DNA of 64,000 bases from Pseudomonas arsenicoxydans (GCF_900103875.1 NZ_LT629705.1:3481001-3545000), one strand, 5' to 3'; positions 27,987-37,571 are shown, counted from the stretch's first letter. Program-made: numbers and translations. The notes: generated by a model from the letters alone, not told the origin.

Positions 27987-28532
27987 TTATTTGCCCTGCA
28001 CTACTCGAACATGTGCATGGCTTATAGCTTTGTAGACGCGAATCGATCTTAAAAGCGGCCACCAGTCATATAGAAAAATCTGCAGCGGACGCCACATTGC
28101 CACCCAGCCAACGATCATCAGACTTTCGCGCGCTATGCTGACTACGGCGCTAGCACTAAGTTGGCCGATGACATCGACTGCGATCAGGCAAAGGGTAACA
28201 AAGCCGATGCCGATCAACAGGCTAATGCGGCCCTCTCGAAGGAGGCGTTTCAACTCACTGCGCACGAGACCTGCTTTATGATCAAAGTAGTTGTGGATTG
28301 CCTCGACCATGATCGCACTTGGATCGCCTTCTGCTGGCAGGTGCTCAAGGTGGATTGTGATACGAAACAGGCTGTCCGACGGAAACTCTGCTGCCCAGGT
28401 CTCGATGAACGCTTCAGCCTCGCGATCAAGATCCTTGTTAAGAAAAGGTGTTGGATCCATCGAGTTAAACAACTGTGCAAGTTCGCTAACCCGGAGTTGA
28501 AGGTGATGCTCATGGTGATGTTTTTTTTTCAT
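27987..28532 (-). CDS. Conserved membrane protein with His-rich N-terminus
   Basis: 181 residues. It starts MKKKHHHEHHLQLRVSELAQ; residues 20-85 are cytoplasmic and acidic with LDREAEAFIETWAAEFPSDS. Then come two transmembrane segments, about 103-123 and 131-150, then WRPLQIFLYDWWPLLRSIRVYK. The function is unknown. The His run could bind metal, and the CDF remnant lies next to it. An uncharacterised Pseudomonas-type membrane protein. Confidence 0.7.
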   Translation of the reverse strand: MKKKHHHEHHLQLRVSELAQLFNSMDPTPFLNKDLDREAEAFIETWAAEFPSDSLFRITIHLEHLPAEGDPSAIMVEAIHNYFDHKAGLVRSELKRLLREGRISLLIGIGFVTLCLIAVDVIGQLSASAVVSIARESLMIVGWVAMWRPLQIFLYDWWPLLRSIRVYKAISHAHVRVVQGK

Positions 28533-28960
28533 GGCACTACTCGATTATCATGCATTGGCAGTTTCGATTCGCGCGACTCGCTTGCGCTGCGCCTCTGTCC
28601 TTGCAAAGCGCACTGACCGCCGCTGGCATCACCCTCAAATTCCAACTTCAATTTACCCTACAGCCTGCCGGTGAACGACGGCTAGAGAGGACGTGATTGG
28701 CGTGCGCGGATTGTCCGAGTAGGACATCCATGAACGAGAAATTGAGGTGAATTGTACTTAAACCTCAATGGAACAACTGCTTGGACGCAGATGTCCTGAT
28801 TTTCCTTTATCTCGGCATAACGACTATAGCTAGGACTCAGCAGCTCACGCTTCATGCTCCATTCAGGGGCCGCAGGTATTCGAGCTGGGCGCGTCCAGTT
28901 GATGTCCCTGTCTTGCGCCGGAACCGCGCGAGCCAGATACCCCTACTTTAGAGGCTTGCC
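28533..28960. other. Intergenic region, no gene seen
   Basis: 428 bases between the His-rich membrane protein start and the end of the UspA gene. No convincing frame or RNA was recognised; it should include the promoter of the gene to its left. Confidence 0.5.
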
Positions 28961-29812
28961 TCAGCGAAGTAACAACACAGGCATGGTGGCCGTTCGAAGC
29001 ATCGTCGTAGTTGTGCTGCCTACCAGAAATTGTCTGATGCGTGAGTGCCCGAAGGCACCCATGACCAGCAGATCAATTCCGTGCTCCGCTTGATAAACGT
29101 GCAAAGCCGCCTCCACTTCTCCTTGTCGGATCTGGGCCTGTACTTCAAAGCCGGCAGAGAGGAACATGCCTACAGCCTTCGCCAGAGCATCACGATTATC
29201 TTCCGAGTCTGCTCCGACCATAACGAGATGAATGGGCAGGCCTTCGCAAAGCTGGCTGGCGGCAAGTATCTGAATGGTTTTGTAGGCCGTAGGGCTGCCG
29301 TCAAATGCGAGCATCACTTTTTCGGGCTTTTTATAGCTATTGGCTGTGATCAAGATGGGCCGGTGAATTGTTCGCACGACAGCTTCTATCTGGCTACCAA
29401 GGGTACGCGTACAGCGTGCGCTGTCTTCTCCCACTCTTCCGATCACCAATAGCCGAATATCCTCCTGAAGGTCGCTCAGACTTTCTACCAAGTGGCCGTG
29501 GCGCTGCTTCAACTCAGGAAAACCAGCACCGGAGATGACAGTTCGCTCCCTGGCTTTTTCAAGCATGTGCTGGCCCTGCTCCAGAGCGAGCCTGGCACGC
29601 TGGGCATCCAACGTAGCCAGTTCCTCCAGCAGGTGTTCTCGACTGCCGAGGCCAATGTTTCCACTCAGGTCAGCTGCTGCAGGGTATTTCTCTTCATCCA
29701 ATACATGCAGCAAGGTCAGTGGCGCATCTAACTGTTGCGACGCCCATGCTGCGTAGTCGCAGACCGCTAGTGAGGATTGTGAGTTATCAATGCATGCCAT
29801 TACGCGGGTCAT
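28961..29812 (-). CDS. uspA: Tandem-domain universal stress protein
   Basis: 283 residues, two UspA domains: about 1-140 (MTRVMACIDNSQSSLAV) and 150-283 (VMLAFDGSPTAYKTI). The second has the ATP-binding motif GAFGHSRIRQFLVGSTTTTML (G-x2-G-x9-G-S/T). AAGGAG precedes the ATG. It starts 11 bases after the SulP gene, so the two form an operon. Such pairs are thought to link anion transport to stress sensing. Confidence 0.92.
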   Translation of the reverse strand: MTRVMACIDNSQSSLAVCDYAAWASQQLDAPLTLLHVLDEEKYPAAADLSGNIGLGSREHLLEELATLDAQRARLALEQGQHMLEKARERTVISGAGFPELKQRHGHLVESLSDLQEDIRLLVIGRVGEDSARCTRTLGSQIEAVVRTIHRPILITANSYKKPEKVMLAFDGSPTAYKTIQILAASQLCEGLPIHLVMVGADSEDNRDALAKAVGMFLSAGFEVQAQIRQGEVEAALHVYQAEHGIDLLVMGAFGHSRIRQFLVGSTTTTMLRTATMPVLLLR

Positions 29813-29823
29813 TATCGATCTCC

Positions 29824-31311
29824 TTAGTGGCTCATGAGCTTGTCGATGGCGTCAGGTTTGTCATGCACGCCAAAGCGGTCAACGATGGTGGCGCTGGCTT
29901 CGTTCAGACCCAGCACCACAACTTCAGCGCCTTCACGGCGGAACTTGATCACCACTTTATCCAGCGCCGCTACGGCAGTGATATCCCAGAAATGGGCTTG
30001 GGTCAGGTCGATGGTGACTTTCTTGAGTGCTTCCTTGAAGTCGAAAACGTTGGTGAATTTTTCAGCCGAATTGAAAAACACCTGACCCACCACGGTGTAC
30101 GTCCGGTGTGAATTTTTGGCATCCAGGCTGGACTGGATGTCGAGGTAGTGGCCGATTTTGTTCGCAAAGAACAGCGAAGCCAGCAGCACGCCCACCAGGA
30201 CACCATAGGCCAGGTTGTGCGTTGCCACGACCACCACAACGGTGGCGACCATAACAATGTTGGTCGATAGCGGGTGCTGCTTGAGGTTACGCAGAGAGTC
30301 CCAACTGAAGGTGCCGATGGACACCATGATCATCACGGCGACTAGCGCAGCCATAGGGATTTTAGACAGCCACTCACCCAGAAAGACGATGAGCAGTAGC
30401 AAGAAGACGCCGGCACAAAGTGTCGACAGGCGGGTTCGGCCACCTGATTTTACGTTGATGATTGACTGGCCGATCATGGCACAGCCTGCCATACCGCCAA
30501 GCATGCCAGCGATGATGTTGGAGATGCCTTGGCCCTTGCATTCGCGGTTTTTGTTGCTGGTGGTATCAGTCAAATCATCGACGATGGTCGCGGTCATCAT
30601 GGACTCGAGTAGGCCTACAACTGCCAGCGCTGCTGAGTACGGGAAGATGATGCGCAGAGTTTCAAAGTTCAGCGGGACTTCAGGCCACAGGAAAATCGGC
30701 AACGTGTCCGGCAGTTGGCCCATGTCTCCCACGGTGCGGATATCCAGACCGAGGTAAATGGCAATTGCGGTCAGGGTCAGGATACAGACCAGCGGCGAAG
30801 GAATCAGCTTGCCGATCTTCGGTACATACGGGAACAGGTAGATGATTCCAAGGCCCACGGCGGTCATGGCGTAAACATGCCAGGTGACATTGGTGAGTTC
30901 AGGCAATTGCGCCATGAAAATCAGGATCGCCAAAGCGTTCACAAAGCCAGTGACCACCGAGCGCGAGACAAAGCGCATCAGTGAGCCCAGCTTCAGGTAA
31001 CCGGCAAGTATCTGAAGCACCCCACACACTAGGGTGGCTGCCAGCAAATACTGTAGCCCGTGCTCTTTAACCAGAGTAACCATGAGCAGTGCCATGGCGC
31101 CGGTTGCCGCTGAGATCATGCCCGGACGTCCGCCGACGAAGGCAATGACGGCACAGATGCAGAAGGAAGCGTAAAGACCGACCTTGGGGTCGACGCCGGC
31201 AATGATAGAGAAGGCAATGGCTTCCGGGATGAGCGCCAGAGCGACGACGAGACCCGCGAGCACGTCTCCACGGACGTTGGAAAGCCACGTTTGTTTAAGT
31301 TTTTGCAGCAT
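29824..31311 (-). CDS. SulP-family anion permease with STAS domain
   Basis: 495 residues from the ATG at 31311 (another ATG 33 bases upstream is possible). N-terminal SulP transporter with ALALIPEAIAFSIIAGVDPKVGLYA and about 10-12 helices, and a C-terminal STAS domain (about residues 390-495) with FWDITAVAALDKVVIKFRREG. The family carries sulfate, bicarbonate or other anions; the substrate cannot be told here. It leads the operon with uspA. Confidence 0.9.
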   Translation of the reverse strand: MLQKLKQTWLSNVRGDVLAGLVVALALIPEAIAFSIIAGVDPKVGLYASFCICAVIAFVGGRPGMISAATGAMALLMVTLVKEHGLQYLLAATLVCGVLQILAGYLKLGSLMRFVSRSVVTGFVNALAILIFMAQLPELTNVTWHVYAMTAVGLGIIYLFPYVPKIGKLIPSPLVCILTLTAIAIYLGLDIRTVGDMGQLPDTLPIFLWPEVPLNFETLRIIFPYSAALAVVGLLESMMTATIVDDLTDTTSNKNRECKGQGISNIIAGMLGGMAGCAMIGQSIINVKSGGRTRLSTLCAGVFLLLLIVFLGEWLSKIPMAALVAVMIMVSIGTFSWDSLRNLKQHPLSTNIVMVATVVVVVATHNLAYGVLVGVLLASLFFANKIGHYLDIQSSLDAKNSHRTYTVVGQVFFNSAEKFTNVFDFKEALKKVTIDLTQAHFWDITAVAALDKVVIKFRREGAEVVVLGLNEASATIVDRFGVHDKPDAIDKLMSH

Positions 31312-31344
31312 AGAAATATCCAAGGCAATGCACCGCACGCACAC

Positions 31345-32238
31345 CAGGCGAATGGCGAGCGCGTCGATACGAATTCAAATTGTGAGGATTATTGGACTGT
31401 GTGCTTTGGGTGTAAGAACCGGGCATACAGCAGTACGCACCGCGAGCGAAACAGGCGGGTGCGAGGTGTTGCGAGGGGGCGTAGCGCTAAGGCGGCGTAG
31501 GCTGCCAGTAGCTCGTTTGGAGTACAGTCATGCTGATGTACCTGTAGCTCAAAGGGTATGCGGATTCGGAAGTATATAGCGAAACTATCGTCGATTGCGA
31601 CCTGCTATCTCGCGTTGGGTGGATTGCTTTGAGAAATGCCTTTTGGCAATATCAGCCGCCTGCGCGCCTTTTTGTCAGTTCTCCATCCCTCTCAGTTGGG
31701 AACTGCGTTGTTAAGGAGCGCAGGTAAAACCCGGCCAAGTGCCGGGTTTTATTCGCTGGTTAAATTTTAACCAAAGAAAAACGGACCTTTTTTTTAGTGC
31801 CTGTAGGCGACCAAAGGTCTGCTACGTAGCAGGCGAACCTTGGTAATCGATAGACCGTAGAAATTTTACGCAAAATGTACGGGGCTTTGAGGTTGAGCAT
31901 CCGATACTGAGCGGCGGTAATTTGGTCGGCTACTTTCTATGTCTGTGCGGAGCTCGAGGGACGGGCCAAACAGCACCGAAATGGTGCCGAATTCTGCCTA
32001 CGAAAATAAGCAGGTTGGTGCACATGCCGACGCGGCACGCCGGGCTATTTCATGCGGCGCGCAGGCAGCAAGTTGTGAGCACTTAGGGCCCAATAAATCC
32101 ACATCACATTTATCGAGGAACGCAACTGTATTTCATGGGCTCGCTCACCGGTCATATTCCTCTTTTGTCTACAAAAACGGCTAGTGATCAATCCGACTTC
32201 CTGCATGCAAGAAAAGAATGCAGTGCTAGAGTTATGGC
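31345..32238. other. Long region without a convincing gene
   Basis: Nearly 900 bases. Holds the promoter region of the SulP operon, a bidirectional terminator hairpin at 31726-31750, and short frames with unlikely composition (for example 31939-32184). Nothing recognised. It ends at fluoride riboswitch copy 2. Confidence 0.45.
31726..31750. terminator. Rho-independent terminator hairpin
   Basis: AAAACCCGGC-CAAGT-GCCGGGTTTT, a perfect stem with A/T flanks on both sides, so it could act in either direction. Confidence 0.8.
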
Positions 32239-32287
32239 AGGAGATGGCATTCCTCCGTTGACTGCCTTCCGGCTAGTGATGCCTACG
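32239..32287 (+). promoter_or_regulatory. Fluoride riboswitch, diverged copy (no downstream channel gene)
   Basis: AGGAGATGGCATTCCTCC followed by GTTGACTGCC and GGCTAGTGATGCCTACG keeps the conserved positions but differs in the loops from the others. A start codon at 32354 with an AGGGGCAG site follows, but its frame enters the MITE-like element at 32364 and stops after ten codons, so the controlled gene is lost. Confidence 0.7.
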
Positions 32288-32363
32288 CATATATCCCTTG
32301 TGGCCGCGTAGGCTTTGCCTATCTGTCCATGACTATGATTAGGGGCAGATGCTATGACCTATC

Positions 32364-32514
32364 TGTTGGCGCTGATGCGTTTCTGATCCAGGCTGCCGGA
32401 ATTCACTGCCCCTCCCGAATACTCAGCAAATGATGATAATGCGAGTGGTTTCAGACGCTGCATGTGGGTCAGTCAAAATCAGCCTCCTGGGTCAAAAACA
32501 CATTAACGCCAATA
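32364..32514. mobile_element. 151-bp MITE-like element, copy 2
   Basis: Left end TGTTGGCGCTGATGCG; right end the imperfect complement (...GGGTCAAAAACACATTAACGCCAATA). Internal sequence CATGTGGGTCAGTCAAAATC matches copy 1 at 7792. It starts four codons into the frame that follows the riboswitch at 32239. Confidence 0.72.
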
Positions 32515-32739
32515 CGCGGTGGCTAATAAAAACAGAAATGAGTGGGTGAACTGAGTGTTGTGGATCAACTCGCCACTTTCAAAATCGGTGGTGGCCGAAG
32601 TCCGCCAGAAACAGATGACCATCCCTAGAGCGAACCGATTGTCGTGTGAAATAGCGCGGCAACCAACGTTGATGGCAAAATGCCTACATAGGTGTATTGG
32701 CTCTATTCGGTACCAAGCCTATGACAGGTGTGCCGTTAG

Positions 32740-33009
32740 ATGAACAGTACAGACGATTTTCGCTTCCGCTCCCACCAGTTATTACTCGAGCTCGACGCAG
32801 CTACCAACCACATCATGATGCTGGTGTCGGCGCGGCAAGTCTCAGGCTATGCATGGGAGGAAGCTGCTAGTCGCCAAAAGCTGGCGTACGAAGCTTGGGC
32901 AGCTTTTCTTTATGCACCTTCACCTTCACCTTCACCTTCACCTGAAACAGACCCGATTCCGTCGCTCGACGGACGACCGGCGGGGAAGTTGTGGACCCTA
33001 ACGGATTAA
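32740..33009 (+). CDS. Small protein of unknown function, paralogue of 43782
   Basis: 89 residues. DDFRFRSHQLLLELDAATNH, HIMMLVSARQVSGYAWEEAA and EAWAAFL line up with the 81-residue protein at 43782-44027, a genuine paralogue pair. A PSPSPSPSPE stretch comes from a CCTTCA repeat. Likely helical and soluble. Probably a phage- or island-borne small gene; no function known. Confidence 0.65.
   Translation: MNSTDDFRFRSHQLLLELDAATNHIMMLVSARQVSGYAWEEAASRQKLAYEAWAAFLYAPSPSPSPSPETDPIPSLDGRPAGKLWTLTD
32917..32940. repeat. Hexanucleotide repeat CCTTCA x4 inside a gene
   Basis: Four perfect copies giving Pro-Ser repeats in the small protein at 32740; in-frame copy change would lengthen or shorten the linker. 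Confidence 0.9.
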
Positions 33010-33061
33010 GAGCATCTTCTCGTGCAGCGGGGAGGGGATTCATAATCTCTGGAGCTATTCC

Positions 33062-33265
33062 ATGAATCAGAAAGAAGAATTTTTAGCCAAAGCGCTAGAA
33101 ATACATCATGAGTACGAAGTGGCAACAGCAGTCATTCGCGACATGATGAGCAAAAGCGTAGCCATAGGCCCTGAATGGGATGCTGCGGTCGCGCGGCAGC
33201 CGGCAGCTCTTGATACATGGATGGAGTTGCCACGCGGGTACGGCGATTTCACGGCGGATGACTAA
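33062..33265 (+). CDS. Small protein of unknown function, related to the upstream gene
   Basis: 67 residues: ALEIHHEYEVATAVIRDMMSKS, then GPEWDAAVARQPAALDTWM. The pattern (helix, M-x-S, W-x2-A-x3, W) resembles the protein at 32740, so the two look like distant members of one family. Fifty-two bases separate them. Confidence 0.55.
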   Translation: MNQKEEFLAKALEIHHEYEVATAVIRDMMSKSVAIGPEWDAAVARQPAALDTWMELPRGYGDFTADD

Positions 33266-33335
33266 CTGCCTGGAATTTCCACTGATATCAGGTCATGGGC
33301 ATTCACAGCCGTCGTGCAGCCACCTGCTGCTGTTC

Positions 33336-33951
33336 CTAGTTCAACGCTTGTTGCACTGTTTCGACAATGCGCCTTAGGTAAGTGAATTCGTGGTTCTCCT
33401 CGACCGTCTTTCCATCGAGCGCGTAATGGCACTCATCACCGAACAGCTCCGTCAGCAGATGGCTGTGATGCCAGCACTCGTTTGAACTCTCGATGTTGCG
33501 TAGAACATCAATTTCGTCCCAAAGCTCGCGCGCTTTACCTTTGCTCAGATCGCCCAGTTCCCAGTCGTGGCGGCTGGTCTGTTGTCGGCGGCGCTGGACG
33601 ATGCACCTCTTAGCAAAGGCATGCAGCGCATTGCCGCTGAATACCGTCGAACTGATACCGCCATCCAGGCAGTTCAGGACATAGTCCCATCCGCAGTCGG
33701 CGACGAACTCCGCGACGGTGCGCGGGCCCATGCCGCCCCAGCAAGCATTCCAGCTCTTGTCCCAGCAGTTGATCGTGACCTTGCCTTGGGCGGGTCTCGT
33801 AGTTCGGGTTGGATTCGGTCGGGATAGCCCGGCGGCCGAAGTCTTCAAGAAATACGCTGATTGGGTCGAGCCGCGGTGCGCCGGTGATCACCAGCTTCGT
33901 GACCGTCGAGCGCTCAACCTTGAGTTCGGCCGGTTTGTTTTCTGTGGGCAT
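33336..33951 (-). pseudogene. Phage-type conserved protein with one frameshift
   Basis: Begins MPTENKPAELKVERSTVTKL and reads to NYETRP in one frame; the rest (GKVTINCWDKSWNACWGGMG to the end RIVETVQQALN) is in the next. One extra C in a CCC run near 33793 explains it (ACCCGCCCAAGG in place of ACCCGCCAAGG). About 200 residues if restored. The opening MPTENKPA is shared with the gene at 44024-44338. A conserved phage/island protein, function unknown. Confidence 0.7.
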
Positions 33952-34036
33952 GGGAGTCCTATGCCGGGGCATGCGCGGGCGGTGGAGAGTTTGATCGGTT
34001 CAGCTACAGTAGAGCGATTAGCTACTGGAGGTGGGT

Positions 34037-34168
34037 ATGGAGTGCTTTATTTGCGGGACTCGATCGACCGAACTCGATCCGTCGGGTAATTACTGGCAAA
34101 TTGTTTGTCTAGGGTGTAGCGAATACAAAATCACCAGAACCGCTATTCAAGAAATGGAAAACCATTGA
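34037..34168 (+). CDS. 43-residue zinc-ribbon-like protein
   Basis: Starts with ATG after GGAGG: MECFICGTRSTELDPSGNYW, then a second pair in IVCLGCSEYK. Two C-x2-C knuckles suggest a small zinc ribbon. It has the same position relative to its neighbours as the broken 44409-44599 gene. Found by reading; the frame is complete and well placed. Confidence 0.6.
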   Translation: MECFICGTRSTELDPSGNYWQIVCLGCSEYKITRTAIQEMENH

Positions 34169-34517
34169 TTGATATTCGACGTTGAAAGGGCACATGAGTG
34201 GCTGAATTCATTTTTCGGGAGTGGGCATATACCTGTGATTGATAGAGGTAACGCGGTCCGTCTCGCAAAACATTAGGCAGCCTTTGCCCGGTGTTCAGCG
34301 CCTCGCCACGGATCATTCTCCCGGGCGAGCGCTGCCATTGGCGGCGGGCAAACTGATCTAGCTCACGTTGAGGGGGCGAGTTCATATATAACGTCAGATG
34401 CCAGCTTCGTGATGGCCTTGCACAAGTGATTTGACGCCCAACGCTCCGACCATGCTAAGGATGCAATGGAAGGGCACTCCAAGTAGACGAGAAAGCCCTA
34501 AGGAGTTTGAAAGACTG
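34169..34517. other. Intergenic region, no gene seen
   Basis: 349 bases between the zinc-ribbon-like gene and the end of chrA. A minus-strand frame (34143-34385) exists but has no recognisable family. Confidence 0.45.
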
Positions 34518-35729
34518 TCAAAGCATGGCACTCAGCAACCATCCGGCTACACCGCCACCGATCACGACCAACCATGGCGGTTGCTTCCAAAACGTCAGAG
34601 CGACTAGGCACACCAACGCCAAACCGAAGTCCTGTGGCTTAAGGATCGCACTCGTCCATACAGGCTGATAAAGCGCTGCCAGAAGCAAACCAACCACCGC
34701 CGCATTGATCCCAAGCAATGCAGCTTGGATATGTACGCTGCGCCGCAGTTGCTCCCAAAACGGTAACGTACCAACGATCAATAGAAACGACGGCAGAAAA
34801 ATGGCTAGCAAACAAATGAACCCGCCGACCCAGCCAGAGGGTTCGGCGCTCATCGAAGCACCTAGAAATGCAGAGAACGTCAAAAGCGGCCCAGGAACAG
34901 CCTGCGTTGCACCATACCCGGCAAGAAAGGTTTCATTGCTGACCCAGCCTGAAGGCACTACTTCTGCCTGCAACAATGGCAACACCACATGACCGCCACC
35001 AAATACTAGAGACCCGGCGCGATAAAATGCATCTACCATGGAGAGCGTCTGATTGAGTAGCATCTGGCTCATTATCGGTAAACCGACCAGCAAAGTGAAG
35101 AACAGTGATAACCAGAACAAACCTGCTCGGTAACCGAGCTTTATGGGCAGTGGATCATGTTCGGCGGCGCAAGCTGGTTTGAATAAAAGCAAGCCGGCAA
35201 AAGCAGCTACAACAATTGAGCCGATCTGCCCCCATGCAGATGGAACCAACAGCACCACACACGTCGTAATCGCCATGATCGTGATACGCAACGCATCTGG
35301 GCATAGATTCCGTGCCATTCCCCATACGGCTTGAGCGACCACCGCAACGGCCACGACTTTCAGGCCGTGCAGTACGCCAGGCGCGATGATATCGCCATAG
35401 TTGGAAATACCTAACGCAAACAGAATCAGAAGGATCGCCGAGGGCAACGTGAAACCCGCCCAGGCGGCCAGCGCCCCATAGTAGCCCGAACGAGAGAGTC
35501 CCAGCGCCATACCAACCTGACTACTCGCGGGGCCTGGCAAGAACTGGCAAAGTGCGACCAAATCAGCATAACTACGCTCAGTGAGCCATTGCCGGCGCGT
35601 GACGAACTCATCGTGGAAATACCCCAAGTGTGCGATGGGGCCGCCAAATGAGGTCAGTCCCAAGCGCAAAAAGATGAGGAATATAAAAAACGGTCGACGG
35701 TCATCCTTGCTGTTTATGTTCATGCACAT
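34518..35729 (-). CDS. chrA: ChrA chromate transporter
   Basis: 403 residues, two homologous halves. First half: LGLTSFGGPIAHLGYF and CQFLPGPASSQ; second half: SLVFGGGHVVLPLLQAEVV and TQAVPGPLLTF, the paired GGP/PGP motifs of the CHR family. About ten helices. It exports chromate, possibly a sulfate analogue route. Start at 35729 or two codons later. No chrB regulator is next to it. Confidence 0.93.
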   Translation of the reverse strand: MCMNINSKDDRRPFFIFLIFLRLGLTSFGGPIAHLGYFHDEFVTRRQWLTERSYADLVALCQFLPGPASSQVGMALGLSRSGYYGALAAWAGFTLPSAILLILFALGISNYGDIIAPGVLHGLKVVAVAVVAQAVWGMARNLCPDALRITIMAITTCVVLLVPSAWGQIGSIVVAAFAGLLLFKPACAAEHDPLPIKLGYRAGLFWLSLFFTLLVGLPIMSQMLLNQTLSMVDAFYRAGSLVFGGGHVVLPLLQAEVVPSGWVSNETFLAGYGATQAVPGPLLTFSAFLGASMSAEPSGWVGGFICLLAIFLPSFLLIVGTLPFWEQLRRSVHIQAALLGINAAVVGLLLAALYQPVWTSAILKPQDFGLALVCLVALTFWKQPPWLVVIGGGVAGWLLSAML

Positions 35730-36005
35730 GCGTTCCGCATTTAATTAGCCATTTATGACGATGAGGAAAAGAAGACTGCAAACGGATCTGCGTCTATGAA
35801 AGCGGAGGGCGGAAAAAGGTCGTGAACCTTCATGTCATGGTTTTCTCTCGCGATTTGCGCCGCGTAGACTAGGGCTCGGTTAGAGATACACCTCGAATCT
35901 GGGCGCCATCGTAGCGCTCGATTGCGGTGTCAAAACTCATTAAGCCAATTCATACGAACTCGTTGTACCTTGAAAGTCCTACAGTTACTGCTATAGGATG
36001 AAAAA

Positions 36006-36054
36006 AGGAGATGGCATTCCTCCTTTAACCGCCATTGTGCTGATGATGCCTACG
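36006..36054 (+). promoter_or_regulatory. Fluoride riboswitch, orphan copy
   Basis: Nearly identical to the crcB leader: AGGAGATGGCATTCCTCC, TTTAACCGCC and GCTGATGATGCCTACG, with its own TTGAAA-N16-TATAGG promoter at 35970-35997. The match with the crcB leader continues for about 110 more bases to 36161 and then stops. No plus-strand gene follows; a MITE fragment and the opposite-strand uspA do. Confidence 0.85.
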
Positions 36055-36164
36055 TGAACCCTGGACAGGGTGCGTAGGTGTGTCTCCCTGTCCTCCAATT
36101 TAGGACAGGATCGTGACTCAAAATCTCATATCAGCTCTCTCTCTTAGTGCGCGGTTATCCGCAG

Positions 36165-36265
36165 ACCTACCTGAAAACTCGGTAATCAAGGGTCTTATGC
36201 GTGTCTTCATAGACCGCCTAAGGGTCAGCTGAAGTCAGCAGCCTGGGTAACAGCCGGCTGCGATA
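36165..36265. mobile_element. Fragment of a MITE-like element
   Basis: ACTCGGTAATC, GGTCTTATGCGTGTCTTC and GACCGCCTAAGGGTCA match the interior of the element at 38558-38705. Terminal repeats are missing or worn, so this is a decayed copy joined directly to the riboswitch leader. Confidence 0.6.
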
Positions 36266-36281
36266 GTGGCGGTTTTTTCGA

Positions 36282-37184
36282 TCAGTGATCCGCTTCTCCC
36301 TTGATGGCCAAAACGCTGCAGGGCATCTGATACAGAACATGCTCCGTGGTACTGCCAATCAGCTTATCCACCCCTTTGTGATGGGTATTTCCCATTACGA
36401 AGACATCCGCTCGAGTATGAGTGGCAAAGTCGGCCATCGCTTTGGTTGGCGGCCCCGCAATGAAGTGTTGTCGCTCAGGTGGCACGCCGTGGCGTCCAGC
36501 CAAGGCAATGAAGCACTTTTCAAGTGACCGGCGCACGTCGTTGCTGAAGCCTGGCATCGTCACGGCGCCAGCACCTGCATCAGAGAAATGTGTGTGGGTC
36601 AGTTCATAGGCATACAGCATGTGCAATTCAGCATCACATTGCGTCGCCAATTCGTTCGCCGCCTGAATGACGCTGTCGTTGATTCCGCTGATCTGACCCT
36701 CTGGATGCGATGGATCAACCGCCGCCACAATCACCCGAGGAAGCGGACACCTGACTTCGCTGACCAGATGTATGGGGGTCGGACATTCGCGCAACAACTG
36801 CCAATCCAAAGGCGTGACGAATATGCGTTTGAGCGCTGATTCATGATGTACGTCCTTGATGATCAGGTCCGGCTGCATTTCAGCCACATGCCCAAGGATC
36901 TCTTGCAGCGGGTCACGGGTCAATGCAACTTCGGTGGTCACATTGATGCCCTTCCTGCGCATGAGTTCGGCCTCATCCGTCAACCACTGCAGGTTTTCCC
37001 GCCGGCAACTCTCACGAAGTTGTTCACTGTTGCTCATTAACCGCATAAGGTCGAAGTCTTCGATGAACACCGCGATATGCAGCGCTGCGCCTGTAGCGTC
37101 GGCCAGTGCGATTGCCCGCTCCATCGCCGGCGAGTGACGCATGGTGGGACCTGCGATTAGAAAGAGTCGTTGACACTGTCTCAT
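36282..37184 (-). CDS. UspE-like tandem universal stress protein
   Basis: 300 residues, two UspA domains (about 1-145 and 150-300). The first lacks the ATP loop; the second ends with VMGNTHHKGVDKLIGSTTEHVLYQMPCSVLAIK, the G-x2-G-x9-G-S/T-like nucleotide motif. GGAGG precedes the ATG. Distinct in sequence from the uspA at 28961. Confidence 0.9.
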   Translation of the reverse strand: MRQCQRLFLIAGPTMRHSPAMERAIALADATGAALHIAVFIEDFDLMRLMSNSEQLRESCRRENLQWLTDEAELMRRKGINVTTEVALTRDPLQEILGHVAEMQPDLIIKDVHHESALKRIFVTPLDWQLLRECPTPIHLVSEVRCPLPRVIVAAVDPSHPEGQISGINDSVIQAANELATQCDAELHMLYAYELTHTHFSDAGAGAVTMPGFSNDVRRSLEKCFIALAGRHGVPPERQHFIAGPPTKAMADFATHTRADVFVMGNTHHKGVDKLIGSTTEHVLYQMPCSVLAIKGEADH

Positions 37185-37571
37185 GTGACACCTCCAAACG
37201 TTCTGGGTTATCCGCTAGCGCCCCCAGCTCTCTCGCTTGTCCCACCATTGGCGATCTATTATCGCCTCAACTAACTGGATCGACACTATCAATATACGCC
37301 TGCATCACCGGCTTACCAGTTGCCAAGCCTGTCGAAGGGGGTAGCAGACCTTTTCATCACGATCGAACAGGGAACGGGGTTGCTGGAACCGCGCGCCATG
37401 CCCCCCCACCTTGACCATGAAGCAGAACCAATGCGATTGCCGGTAGTTAAGCACCTGAATCAATACTTCGTAAAAAACGAACTATTCGCAACGAATAAAC
37501 GATTTTTGTTGATGTGACAGGCTCGTTAGCATGTCTCCTCAGCCTGTTGCTGCTTCATACGGATACAGTAA
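37185..37571. other. Divergent promoter region, no gene seen
   Basis: 387 bases between the start codons of the UspE-like gene and terC. Overlapping short frames were not convincing. No known Mn riboswitch pattern was recognised ahead of terC. Confidence 0.45.

Noticed and set aside
31939..32184. An 81-codon frame
   Set aside because: Odd composition, no ribosome site and no paralogue; kept only as part of the region note.
34143..34385. An 80-codon minus frame
   Set aside because: No family recognised and it overlaps the end of the zinc-ribbon-like gene, which is better supported.
37514..37571. A manganese riboswitch ahead of terC
   Set aside because: TerC genes often have a yybP-ykoY riboswitch, but the conserved motif was not found in the short leader.
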